Positions 35,742-45,840 of a stretch of DNA of 64,000 nucleotides are shown here, one piece after another. Each line of letters opens with the position of its first letter. The first letter of the stretch is position 1. Origin of the DNA: Euphorbia lathyris (lineage: Eukaryota > Streptophyta > Magnoliopsida > Malpighiales > Euphorbiaceae); NCBI RefSeq assembly GCF_963576675.1, contig NC_088918.1:35683501-35747500 (forward strand), written 5' to 3'. Both the position numbers and the translations under genes were made by a program. The notes under the pieces are model-generated. The model was given only the letters and a program-made list of their open reading frames with translations. It was not told where the DNA came from and made no database searches.

Positions 35742-37610
35742 TTTTTTTTTTTTGATAAAAAGAGACACTTGTATTAAAAAGAATAAACAGCATCAGTTTG
35801 AATACAAGTTGAAACAAACAATGGGAAATCTTCAATCAAAATTTCCTCATGTGATAGAGTAAAAGCCCAAGCAGCGAGAGAGTGTGCAACCGTATTGGCT
35901 TGTCGCTTCTCATGAATGAATTCTATCTGTACAAAAGCTTGTGCTTCCTCCAAAATATCAGTAACAATCACCCCAATCCAATTAGAAATAATTTCATCTC
36001 CACGTAGGAGACAAATTGCAGATAATGAATCTGAAGCAATTAAGACAGAATGGAAACCAGCATCTTTAACAATTCTGACCGAAGAAAGGATAGCCATTAA
36101 TTCCGCATGTAAAGCAGATAATGCTTTACCAATCGGTCCCCCTCCAGATAATACGACGAAACCAGTTGAATCCCGTACGACCAATCCAAAAGCCTCATGG
36201 TGAGATTTTAGAGAAAATGAAGCATCACAATTCACCTTATATATGCATGATGGAGGAGCAAACCACTGTACATTAGATGATAAACTCTGACCAGGTCCGA
36301 AATTCCTATCTGCTGAAGTTGTAGTTATTAAACCTGCCGCAAAACCCTGCAACGTCGATCTTACACTTTCTGCAGCCACTTGAAAACCTAATCGTTTCTT
36401 ACCATGAACCATTTGATTCCGTTCAAACCACAAAAACCAAACCATTCCATAGAATAAAGCAGCTTCTTCCCGTGAAATTGATGATAAAACAGCAGCAAAC
36501 CAGTCTATGCAGTCAAAACCTGTCAACTTATATACCATAACAGACAGATTTAAAGATTTCCAATACAACTTCGTGACAGAACAAAATTTAAGCAGGTGAA
36601 TTATAGTTTCCTCAGCCATTCCACACAAAGGACATCTATCATACAACGAAATTCCTTTTTTAGAAAGATTATTAAAACATGGAAGGATATTCTTCGCTGC
36701 ACTCCAAACGGTGTGAATAAATTTGGCCGGTGCATGTATTGACCATAAAATCTTCCAAAAATGTTGGAGAATGAAAGATGTGGAACCCAAAGAAGATGAT
36801 AATTGCAAATATTGAACTGCAACTTTATATCCTGATTTGACCAAATAATCACCCTTTCATGAATGTTTCCAAAACATTGAATCTGCAACATTCCGTCTGC
36901 TTAAAGGTATTCGTAAAATAGCCTCAGCCACCTCAGATGTGAAACAAAAATTGATTAAATCCCTTTTCCAACAAAAAGAATCAAAATCAATCAAACCTGA
37001 GACCCAATCAGATGGAAGATCATTGAGAAGAATCAAAGGTCGATTACAAGGAATATCTGGTATCCATCTAGAGTGCATAACCTTCACTGAGCGACCCTCT
37101 CCAATCCTCCAGCAACTTCCATCAAGAATAACATTTCGAGCTTGCAACAGGCTACGCCAGACATGACTTGCACAATAACCAACTTTAGCTTCCATCAACC
37201 GCTATCTTGGAAAATATTTATGTCTAAAGATTTGGGAAATCAAAGAATTTGGGTTATCAATCATACGCCAAACCTGTTTAGCAAGCAATGAAAGATTAAA
37301 AGCAAATATATTTCTGAAACCCAAACCTCCATCTTCCTTTGGTAAACATAATTTTTCCCAACTGAGCCAATGAATTCTTTTTGAACTAGAGTCATGATTC
37401 CACCAAAAGCGAGCAATTAATTGTTGTAACTCATCACAAAAAGTTTTCGGAAGCAAAAAACAACACATAACATATTGGGGGATAGCTTGTGCCACTGATT
37501 TAATTAGAACCTCTTTCCCCCCTCGTGATAGGCCTTTTTCATGCCACCCACTGATCCTTTTCAACATTCTGTCTTTTATAAAGTTAAACACAGCTTTTTT
37601 AGATCGACCC
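35742..37610 (-). mobile_element. 5'-truncated L1 LINE
   Basis: A poly(T) run at 35742-35753 is the poly(A) tail of a minus-strand insertion. The body encodes only the C-terminal part of a plant L1 ORF2. The 5' end lies at about 37610, just upstream of GRSKKAVFNFIKDR. No TSD is visible; instead about 26 bp of the target are missing compared with element 1. 5' truncation is usual for LINEs. Confidence 0.9.
35774..37610 (-). pseudogene. L1 ORF2 C-terminus: zinc-binding RT tail and RNase H
   Basis: One frame with two stops (37202-37204 and 36857-36859). Reading down: GRSKKAVFNFIKDR and LSRGGKEVLIKSVAQAIP (after the RT core), the zf-RVT region with CPLCGMAEETIIHLLKFC, then a plant-L1 RNase H: VNCDASF (D), HAELMAIL (E), ASDSLSA (D), and ANTVAHSLA where His replaces the usual Asp. 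The RT core and endonuclease are absent because of the 5' truncation. Confidence 0.88.
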
Positions 37611-38344
37611 ACAATCATCAATGTCCTAAAACCGATGATGACAAAAGACGCATGGCTGTAGTCCCGTACGTCAGCGCAATCGGTTCAATTATGTATGTTA
37701 TGCTATGCACTAGACCTGACGTAGCGTTCGCGTTATCTGTAACGAGTCGTTACTAAGGGAATCCAGGAGACGAGCATTGGATTGCCGTTAAGAACATTCT
37801 TAAGTACTTGAGAAGAACTAAAGATATGTTCCTAGTGTACGGAGAAGGTGATCTGAAAATAGAAGGATTTTCAGACGCAAGTCATCTCATAGATGAGAAT
37901 GATTTTAAATCCCAATCAGGATACCTGTTTATCTTGAATGGGGGCGCGGTCAGTTGGAAGAGTTCCAAGCAAGGAAGCGTAGCTTTCTATACGACCGAGT
38001 CAGAGTATATCGCAGCTGCGGAAGCAGCAAAGGAAGCGGTTTGGATAAGAAAGTTCATTACAGAACTTGGTGTGGTGCCTGACATTGAAAATCCCATTAC
38101 ACTGTATTGTGATAACAATGGAGCCATTGCGCAAGCAAAGGAACCACGGTCTCATAATCCGTCCAAGCATTACCTTAAGCGATACCACATCATTAGAGAG
38201 ATTGTGGCTAGAGGAGATGTGAGAATAGAAAGAGTACCTACAGAGGACAACGTTGCAGATCTATTGACAAAGCCTTTAACCCAGAGAGTACATGATCGTC
38301 ATTTAACTTCTACTGGGATAAGTTTTAGAAATAATTGGCTTTAG

Positions 38345-38358
38345 TCCAAGTGGGAGTA
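38345..38358 (+). other. Polypurine tract of copia element 2
   Basis: TCCAAGTGGGAGTA directly precedes the 3' LTR. The core AAGTGGGAG is the likely plus-strand primer. Confidence 0.75.
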
Positions 38359-40100
38359 TGTTGGGGTTTAGTGTCCTATAGACAATTGTTCTAGGATACA
38401 AACTTAATGTAAATGAATTGTTCTTTATATCATTTGTTTTAATGAGATATATGTTTTATAACTATATAAAGGCAATCCCTTTTAAGCACTAAATAAAGTC
38501 TAATAAAAGGAAATCCGTAAGTTTATTTAAAGTGATTATAAAGTGTTCATACAAGCATGAAGTGAGACAAAACTTTATAATAAACTGATAAACTTAAAAC
38601 CATCCCAGGTCAAGTGATATGTTTGGGATTGATATATCACTGTTGAGACTTGTATGTAACAATGTCTTCTGTCCGACAGAAAGCTGATCTCACAAGCTTC
38701 ATATATACAGATATCTGGACAGTTACATAGATCCGATGAAAAGTTGTTCATTAGGATTGGGGATCCGATTTGAGATAACAGGATGGGTAGATTCATCCTT
38801 GTCACCTGTTCATCTCATTGGTATTAATAGGTATAACTAATCCTCAGACTCAAAGGAATATTAATTGGTATTCTGGATTACGGAAGCTTTGACTCTGGTG
38901 TAACACGATCCTTAACAGAGATGACTTTGGGGTGTGAACAGTAGACGTTGGGTATCACAGGAAGTGATTGCGGGATCGTTATATATTGGATTGAGCATTT
39001 ATCACTCCCGATAAATGGGAGATACATCCAAGGATCGATTGTGGAAGACTCGACTCTAAATCCTTGCAAGGTGATAACTTAAGACTTGAAATACAGATTT
39101 CACTTAACCTATCCATTTGAGTTGACTCGGCCTGTACAAGTAAAACGAACGTCTCGCTATATGTGACTTCACATCACCCATAGTCATAAGATTCAGTTCA
39201 AGGATGTAGTTGATAAAGGATCGAATTATACTGTAACTAATACGGAAAGGTTAACGACAGAATCAACCTGTCTTCTTATAGCTCTGGGGGAATGATTACG
39301 GACTTGCTAATCACATACTCTGTACATCATTCCGTTATGCAAAGATTAAATATAATTCTTTGAAAATTAATTTAATAACGTTGCATACGGCTAGAAGCAA
39401 TAAGAACCTAATGGGTCACACATAAGACTTGGAACCTAAAAGAGAGATAGATGTTAATTAATTGATGGAAACCCAATTGAGCCCAATGAGGCCCATGGAC
39501 CAAGGGGGGGTCGAAAGTCATGTAGTGATATACATGAATAATTAATTTGATTTTGCTAAACCTAATTGGATTAGGATTATGAATTAAATTAATTAAGAGA
39601 TAAATAAGTTAGGAGTTTTAATTAGAGTATAATACTCCTATTATTATCCAATAAGGTTATTATTATTATCCTTAATATATTAGATATATAATGAGATAAT
39701 AATTAGGAATTCTATTCCGAATTGAATTCCTATTCAGTAACCTAATTCTATCTAACTAGGGATTAGATACAAGAGATTATAAATACCCCACCCTATGGGA
39801 TTTTCGAAATCCTAGAGCTAATCCCCTATTGAGATTTTTGAAATCCATATAGTGCAAGAGAGAGAAAATTTCGACACCCCTAGTTCGAAGACGAGATTTT
39901 CTACGGCTTCCTTCTGATCAATTGATTTCATCTATTTCTTTTATCCTTGATCTTGTGTTGATTAGTTAGAGGCAATCTACTTTGGTTGCTATTCAACGGT
40001 TGATTCTAAATTAATCTTCCCGTGTTTTATTTCGTGTTTGGGAACTCGAAGAAGAAAAACAAACAAACAAAAGGGAGAAATTCGTTTTACTAATCCTACA
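38359..40100 (+). repeat. 3' LTR of copia element 2, long form, truncated
   Basis: It begins TGTTGGGGTTTAG. Near 40050 it enters the extra segment seen in the solo LTR (GAAGAAGAAAAACAAAC) and breaks off at CCTACAT, where Sirevirus LTR begins. About the last 340 bp of the long-form LTR are missing. It contains the uninterrupted target of the MITE that sits in the 5' LTR. Confidence 0.92.
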
Positions 40101-40897
40101 TACAAAGCACATCAAAACAAGAAAAAGATCATACACCAAATTTCAACTATAAAAGGACAAGTACACTTCTTGGATCCTTTGCCGAAAATACAAGTGAAAA
40201 AGAGCATACATACAAAGCACATCAAAACAAGAAAAAGATCTTACACCAAATTTCTATCTCTGTGTAAAAGCTAGATTGATTTTGTAATCATCTAAAGTGT
40301 TCTTTGTCTGAAAAAGAACAAGTCTGTATCAATTGTAGAATTGAGAGAGTTGTGCTGAGTACTGTGTTTTAAGTACTCAGTGGTAGAGAAATCTAGGTGT
40401 TCGGTTATAGCACTTAGTAGGAGTTGAGTAGACGAATAGAGGACGGTACTCTTGCATATTCAACTGCCTTGTAAACGGTTTGTGCTCTACCTTTAGAGAG
40501 CTCAGTATTGGATTGAAAAAGCCCGGAGGGATTCTGGGGACTGGACGTAGGCAGAGAGGCCGAACCAGGATAAGTCGTGCTGAGTAATTTCTAACTCTAT
40601 CTCAATATATATCTGTATGTGTTGTTTGCTATATTTACTCAGTATATAAATTGTTTAAGCTGACACTGAGTAAATTAGAGTGCTGAGTTGGAAGCTGACC
40701 ACAAAAGCGTTATTTCCCAACTCGCAAGTAAAACAGCTCTAGTCAGTACCTGATTAAAACTGTCTTACGCCTCACTCGGTCGTGCTGACCAAAACTGAGT
40801 TGTGAAACTCAAAGAATTATATTAAGTCAGCATAATTAAAACAAAAAAGTTATATTAGTTCCTAACCCCCCCTGGAACTAATTACACGGGACCAACA
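40097..40897 (+). repeat. 3' LTR remnant of the Sirevirus, with a local duplication
   Basis: 40097-40140 matches 17817-17860 of the 5' LTR. The sequence then jumps back, so that 40141-40897 matches from about 17753 to the LTR end at 18505. About 730 bp of the LTR start are absent. The end GGGACCAACA is followed by TSD AACTC (40898-40902). Confidence 0.9.
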
Positions 40898-41340
40898 AAC
40901 TCTTGAAGAAGTTCATCCATACTTGGATGAGCATATGACATTCCTTCACATTGAATATCCTTCTAAAGCTGATCATGCTTTGATGAAGTTGCACAATCTC
41001 TTATTCATAGATTTGTTCAAGGAAAAGGTGATGTCTCAATTATACTTCAAGCCTAACATTGTATCGGACACACTAAGATGGTTGGCATATGGTTGTAAAG
41101 TTTGAGTCACCTTATACGAAGGGTACGACATTAATGGATATTCTTTTTACATAAAGCGTCAAAATGACAAATCAACAATGTAAAATAGTGGTGTTACATT
41201 GTTAGCTTTGTAATGGGAATATGCTAGTGGGGATAGAATATTAAAAGTTGTAACAATACCCTACTATATAGTAATAAAAAAATAATATTAAAGTTTGATA
41301 GTAGTCGTGGTGTCCAACAAGATGAACATGTGTTCTTAAA
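40898..41340 (+). pseudogene. CACTA transposase fossil, right part
   Basis: It continues the gene cut at 17022. The frame reads TLEEVHPYLDEHMTF, then LFIDLFKEKV. After a frameshift it reads GYDINGYSFYIKRQNDKSTM, a stop, and NSGV: the DUF4218 to DUF4216 join of TNP2 transposases. TAA stands where the family has Gln. Past about 41250 only weak similarity remains. Confidence 0.75.
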
Positions 41341-41767
41341 AATAGATTGATAGTAGTCACGATGATCGAGATCATTATGATTCGAGTTACAATTCGTTAA
41401 TTAGATTTCACTTGCCATCAATTAATGTTTTTTTAACTATAATCATTTTCTTTTTATTTTTAGGAATATTTCATATTCTGGTTCAAATTTTATAAATTAA
41501 AATTGTACTGTAAAGCGAACAAGAAATAACTTTAAATATATTTCATATTTATATAAACTTAGATTCATACAAATATTTTCTTTACACCAATCATCTCCTC
41601 ATAAAATAATATGCATCTCATTTTTCATTGATCAGATCCATTGTACTTGATCCAAAGGGAAGAAATGGTGGGTTCCGAAAATTCTTCCCAATCTATTTAG
41701 AGTGTGAGATTGCAGATGAAGAGATACGACATCGTAATGGAATTGGATTAGATGCAACATTATGATG
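41341..41767. other. AT-rich spacer
   Basis: Nothing supported. It is the downstream flank of the minus-strand peptide gene. Confidence 0.4.
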
Positions 41768-42013
41768 TTAAATATTATTATGATGATTAGGTGATCTCAC
41801 TCCTCTACAAATCCTGTGGCATTGTTTGTCGCAGCTAGCATGTTTTAATTTTGAAGTTTCTGTGCAATCTGCAATACAATTTTTATAACATTGCAAGTTT
41901 GTTTTTACTTCGTTTTTCCACGGCCACTGCCAAGATTCTACGGCATCACCACAATTTGATGTAAGAATCATAATGTAGATTGCTACAATTACGAGGCATA
42001 TGTTTATCTTCAT
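41768..42013 (-). CDS. Small secreted cysteine-rich peptide (thionin-like pattern)
   Basis: 81 codons from the ATG at 42013. A Lys-led hydrophobic stretch (residues 4-19) forms a clear signal peptide; cleavage probably falls near residues 24-27. The mature part has six Cys in the pattern C-x3-C-x3-C-x10-C-x3-C-x3-C (residues 42-69), in the segment from CYKNCIADC to CDKQCHRIC. This resembles plant thionin-like and other defence or signalling peptides, but I do not recognise a specific family. The frame is open upstream to 42175, yet the signal peptide and a TATA motif near 42126 favour the internal start. It stands alone between transposons. The 5' UTR would hold a strong hairpin (42041-42084). 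Confidence 0.68.
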   Translation of the reverse strand: MKINICLVIVAIYIMILTSNCGDAVESWQWPWKNEVKTNLQCYKNCIADCTETSKLKHASCDKQCHRICRGVRSPNHHNNI

Positions 42014-42040
42014 TTTTCTGTTTTTGAATAAGAAGAAGAA

Positions 42041-42084
42041 GAAAACAAATAATAATAAGTTTACACTTATTATTATTTGTTTTC
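42041..42084 (-). other. Perfect 20-bp hairpin in the presumed 5' UTR of the peptide gene
   Basis: The arms at 42041-42060 and 42065-42084 are exact inverted complements with a 4-nt loop. They sit 28-71 nt upstream of the start codon and downstream of the TATA motif, so the mRNA should contain them. The arms are AT-rich apart from GAAAAC/GTTTTC. Confidence 0.8.
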
Positions 42085-42121
42085 GAATGAATAGAATATT
42101 TGGGATCCATCTTCTTATCTT

Positions 42122-42130
42122 CTTATATAT
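42122..42130 (-). promoter_or_regulatory. Putative TATA box of the peptide gene
   Basis: The minus strand reads ATATATAAG about 110 nt upstream of the ATG, which would start transcription near 42095. Motif and spacing only. Confidence 0.5.
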
Positions 42131-42506
42131 TTGATGAATAACAAACTTCTTGATTAGCATTGAGTTGGTTAACAAAATTCTTGTTCCCCGACAATAAATA
42201 TCTATTTCAAAACCTTCATTTTGTTTTTATTATAGTTTTTAGTTTTTTGAGGTATAAATAAATATTGTTTTTTTCTTTTTAACTGGCAATCGATATTTTA
42301 TTATGAAATGTCCAAAATAGAGCACCCTAACTTCTAACAAAAATTGTCGAAAATCTAGCTATAAAAAGAACAAAAAGGCTTAAATGCTCACAATTAATTA
42401 TACAAAAATAGGAGTAATTTATAACGAAACGTCAAAAATAATAAATGTTATATTTAAATTTGGATAAAACAAAGTCATTAGAATTGAAATGAAACAAACT
42501 TACAAA

Positions 42507-42734
42507 GGGGTGTTTGGTAGCTGCTTTTCGATCTCTTGTTTGCCTTTTCACTTTGAAAATGAGAGTTTAAGGTGTTTGGTTAGACACCTCCTGTTTGCCT
42601 TTTGAAGCCGAAAAGTAGCTTTTTATAAAAGCAGGGAATCCCTGCTTTTTGGAACAGCAGCCTTTTCAAACAGCAAACAGTAAACCGTAACAGGAAACAG
42701 GAAACAGCAAACAACAGATAAAACAAACGGACCC
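42507..42734. mobile_element. MITE copy A (GTGTTTGG family)
   Basis: 228 bp from GGGGTGTTTGGTAGCTG to AACAAACGGACCC. Internal wording (TTTTTATAAAAGCAG...CTGCTTTTTGGA, CAGCAAACAGTAAACCG) is shared with copies B and C at 47707 and 47998. The TSD is not clear here; copies B and C have TTA. Confidence 0.7.
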
Positions 42735-43935
42735 AAAAATTGATAGAAATTCACTAGGAATACTCCAATGAGTAATTGAAACTATATGTTGGCCAATTGA
42801 ATGTAAAACTGAAGCTTTGAGATATTGTTGCATTTGTTTGTGTTTGGAGAAAATTTCTATTATAGTCCTAGAGTATTAACCAATAAAATAGAGATGCATA
42901 CAATTTTATTGAAGATGATTGGTGTTTAAAAATAAATGTATACAAGTGATATCAACTAATTGGTCGGGTGTATTACTCCATAAGTATTGTAGAATTTCAT
43001 GTTATTGATTTGAGTTGGATCCATCGCTTGACTAAAATTTAGGATATTTATATGGTGAAGAAAAATACAAAAGCTAGAAAAATGATAGTAGTTTGAAGAA
43101 GGAAAAAATTGGTATATATATTGATAATATAGTAGAAAATTGTAGGGTGAGAAACAACTAGATGCATCCTGTGAATCCTAAATATGAACCAAATGTTTAG
43201 GCCAAACATATTTGATACGAAGCTTAACGTCTAAGACTAGGTAATTGTAGTTAGCAACCGGATATCCACTATCAGAGTTTAGAGACCTGTAAAACTAGGT
43301 AAATATTTTGGTGCTCAAGTCAGTCTAAAGTTTAAGCATAATAAGCATTATAAAAGGAATATAGACCTATCTCAAGTATGATCCCAATTCAACGAATGTC
43401 GATCTCTCTCGGAGACTAGCTTATGAATTAACTTTGAGGCTTCAGAGCCTATATATAGGGTTTAGGCAATTCTTTCTATAGTAGAATTCTTCCTATCTAG
43501 TGGCCAACTAAGAAAGAATTTCTTACCTTAATCAGGAGACTGCCTCTTGGAAAGACTAAGAATAAAGGAGTCCTATAATTTAAGATGTATGTTTTTAAAA
43601 TCCTACCTAGATATTTTAGTTTTTTTTGTTTTGTTTTGTTTTATTAGTCGTAATGAATTCTATGCGGTTAATTGGAACTCTATTTGGAAAACTCTATTAA
43701 CTAAATAATATGGATCTTGCTTTGTTCCTTTGAATTCTATCTGGAAGCTCCCTATTATGAATAATATCAATCTTATTCATGCATGTATTAGAGTGGATTT
43801 TGCTTGAATTGACCATTTTTCAAATTACGAGGTATACCTACCTAATTTGAAATTCCAAGTGAGCTCAAGCTTTTATTCTATTTCTCAATATGTATATAAG
43901 AAAGCATAAAAATTTTCATTTATCCAATTTTTTCT
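42735..43935. other. AT-rich intergenic DNA
   Basis: No gene, repeat or RNA that I can support. There are no ORFs with family features. Confidence 0.4.
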
Positions 43936-43938
43936 TTA

Positions 43939-44241
43939 GGCTTTGATTGGATGGAAGGTTTTGAAGGGTAATTAAAGGGATGGTAGGGAAGGGTTAGTGG
44001 AAACCCTTGTTTGGAAGATTAAAAAATAAGAGGGTAAGGGTTAATGAAGGGTTCAAAATCAATAGATTTTTAATGGATTTTCAACCCACCAAATCGGTGG
44101 GTTTTGAAGGGTTTTAATGAACCCTTCCCTTTCTCCCAAACAAGGGTAAGGGTAATACCCTCTCTCCCTCTCCTTCCCCTTCCTTATCCTTCTCTACCCT
44201 CCCTTTAATTACCCTTCAAAACCTCCCATCCAATCAAAGCC
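43939..44241. mobile_element. Tourist-like PIF/Harbinger MITE
   Basis: 303 bp with long inverted repeats: GGCTTTGATTGGATGG at one end and CCATCCAATCAAAGCC at the other, the pairing continuing about 45 bp. TTA flanks it at 43936-43938 and 44242-44244. The centre holds a second small inverted repeat (CAACCCACC...GGTGGGTT). Confidence 0.9.
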
Positions 44242-44244
44242 TTA

Positions 44245-45832
44245 AGGTTCTTTCAGATTCCATACTTTCTAGATGATCTTAAAGTTTAATAGTTTAATGA
44301 CACTTTAAATATACATATGTTTAGAATTTCATGTTTATATAAAAGTTTTCATGTTTAGAATAGGGAAACTTTATAGTTCATGTTTTAGATGTAGCAAAGC
44401 TTTATATTCAAATCATAACATAGATAAGCTTTTCTAACTGCATACATTTTTTTCATTTAGAATCTTCTATTATGTCTTATAATAGGAGGTCTGCATGTTG
44501 CATTTTAAAGCTTGCTATCTGAACCTAATTATATAGAAGATTTTCTCCCTGTATCTTTATCACATGAAAGCTTTCTATTCGCATTAGTAGCTTCAACTAG
44601 TATTGATTTATACAGGAATTCAATAAAGGTATCTACATATACAGAGTTTAGCAAGCGAAATAAGTTTTTCTGATTATTCTATATAGTGACATCTTTATAT
44701 TGTTTAGCTCTTTATATAAAAAACACTATTTTAGTCTTTGTGTTTTTCTATCTTATTCTATGTGATCATGGAAATATTTGGTCATTACTTATTGATTTTG
44801 TTTGATATTTTGCTTAAGGGGAAAATCTTGGTGATTGGTGGAAAATCTAGAATTTTAAAGCTTTTTGAAGCATCTTATAATATTTGCAAATTAGAGACCA
44901 ATTTTAGGTAAGGTGCACGTCATGTCTCAGATTAAACTGTAATTGGGAAATAGTAGCCAACTTCAATTAAGGTATGAGCACGTGGATGAACAAATTTGGA
45001 AGAGAAAAGAAGATAATTTCAGATTTGATTTTGGAATATTAGCCCTATTTGGCAAATAGCTGTTAGTTGTTAGTTTATTATCTTTTCGGTTAGCTGGTTT
45101 GACTAGCTGATTGTGTAAAATTGTTTGGTAAAACTTAGCTGATTGTTAATAGTTGTTTATGTAAAATGACAAATAAGGACATGATAAAACATTTATTTAG
45201 GATTAAAGGGTACTAATTAGGAGTAAAAATATCATTAGAAATTAGCTTGAACCCAATAAACTATTTCAAACCCCTATTCAATAAACACCCATACCCATGT
45301 TAGAAATTTGATTAGTCAAAACTTTTAAAATAGTTGGAATCTCTAATTTTAAAAAACAAAAAAAAAATCTATTTACCAAATAAAATCATTATCTTATTTA
45401 GTTGTAACTCATTTTAATCATGATTTGAATATTTTCTTTTAATTATATAATTTAAATTTTCAATTATTCTTAATCCTACGAAACGATGCAAATTTTCTAA
45501 GATACAGAATGGAAGCAGAAGATCTCAAATATTCATAAAAGATCCATATATTTTTGAACCTTAAACTTTAAGAAGTTTGAGATGTGGACACAAAAGTTTG
45601 CTAGTAAAAGCATTATGTTTTCAACAGAAAAATTAGGTGAAATTTTTCTGTACAATTAATATCACACAAAAATCTCAAATAATCATAATCTTATTTTTCA
45701 AAAAAAAAATCATAATCTTATTATTTCTTTTAAACTATGTACAAAACTTAACAAAAGCTCTTCAACTTATTAATTATCATCAATATATGTACATAATATT
45801 TTATACCATAGAAAATAATAATTATAATAATA
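44245..45832. other. AT-rich intergenic DNA with a possible MITE remnant
   Basis: Near 45046 TTAGCCCTATTTGGCAAATA looks like one end of a further Harbinger-type MITE, but the other end is not evident. Otherwise nothing supported. Confidence 0.4.
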
Positions 45833-45840
45833 ATTACATG

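Larger units (their letters stand above)
35024..38344 (+). pseudogene. Reverse transcriptase and RNase H of copia element 2, split by an L1
   Basis: The first part (35024-35741) has the RT entry, MDVKTAFLNG, IYGLKQASRSW and catalytic YVDDILLMG. The L1 (35742-37610) then interrupts it, with loss of about 26 bp of target relative to element 1. The second part (37611-38344) holds CTRPDVAFAL, a stop at 37754-37756 (TAA where element 1 has CAA), then RNase H motifs GFSDASH, TTESEYIAA, CDNNGAI and VADLLTKPL. The frame ends just before the polypurine tract. Confidence 0.9.
25302..40100 (+). mobile_element. Ty1/copia element 2 (same family as element 1), with nested insertions
   Basis: Order: 5' LTR (25302-30749, interrupted by a MITE and an RTE LINE), primer site, structured leader, gag-protease-integrase, RT (cut by an L1), RNase H, polypurine tract and a truncated 3' LTR (38359-40100). 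It entered the env-like gene of the Sirevirus. The right end is lost in a deletion that also removed Sirevirus DNA, so no TSD can be checked. The gene content is broken by a lost start codon, frameshifts and stops, although the two LTRs look about 98-99 percent identical over their first 600 bp. Confidence 0.93.
17023..40897 (+). mobile_element. Sirevirus (Maximus/SIRE-type copia), element 3, carrying nested insertions
   Basis: The outer ends read TGTTGAAACACC and GGACCAACA and are flanked by AACTC at 17018-17022 and 40898-40902. Internal order: 5' LTR, Met primer site, gag with extra zinc knuckles, copia-order pol, then an env-like ORF. Such an ORF after a copia pol is the mark of Sireviruses. 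Copia element 2 entered at 25302. The rest of the env-like gene, the 3' untranslated region and about the first 730 bp of the 3' LTR are missing. Without the nested DNA about 9.1 kb remains. The two LTRs differ by roughly 2 percent in the parts I compared by eye. Confidence 0.92.
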
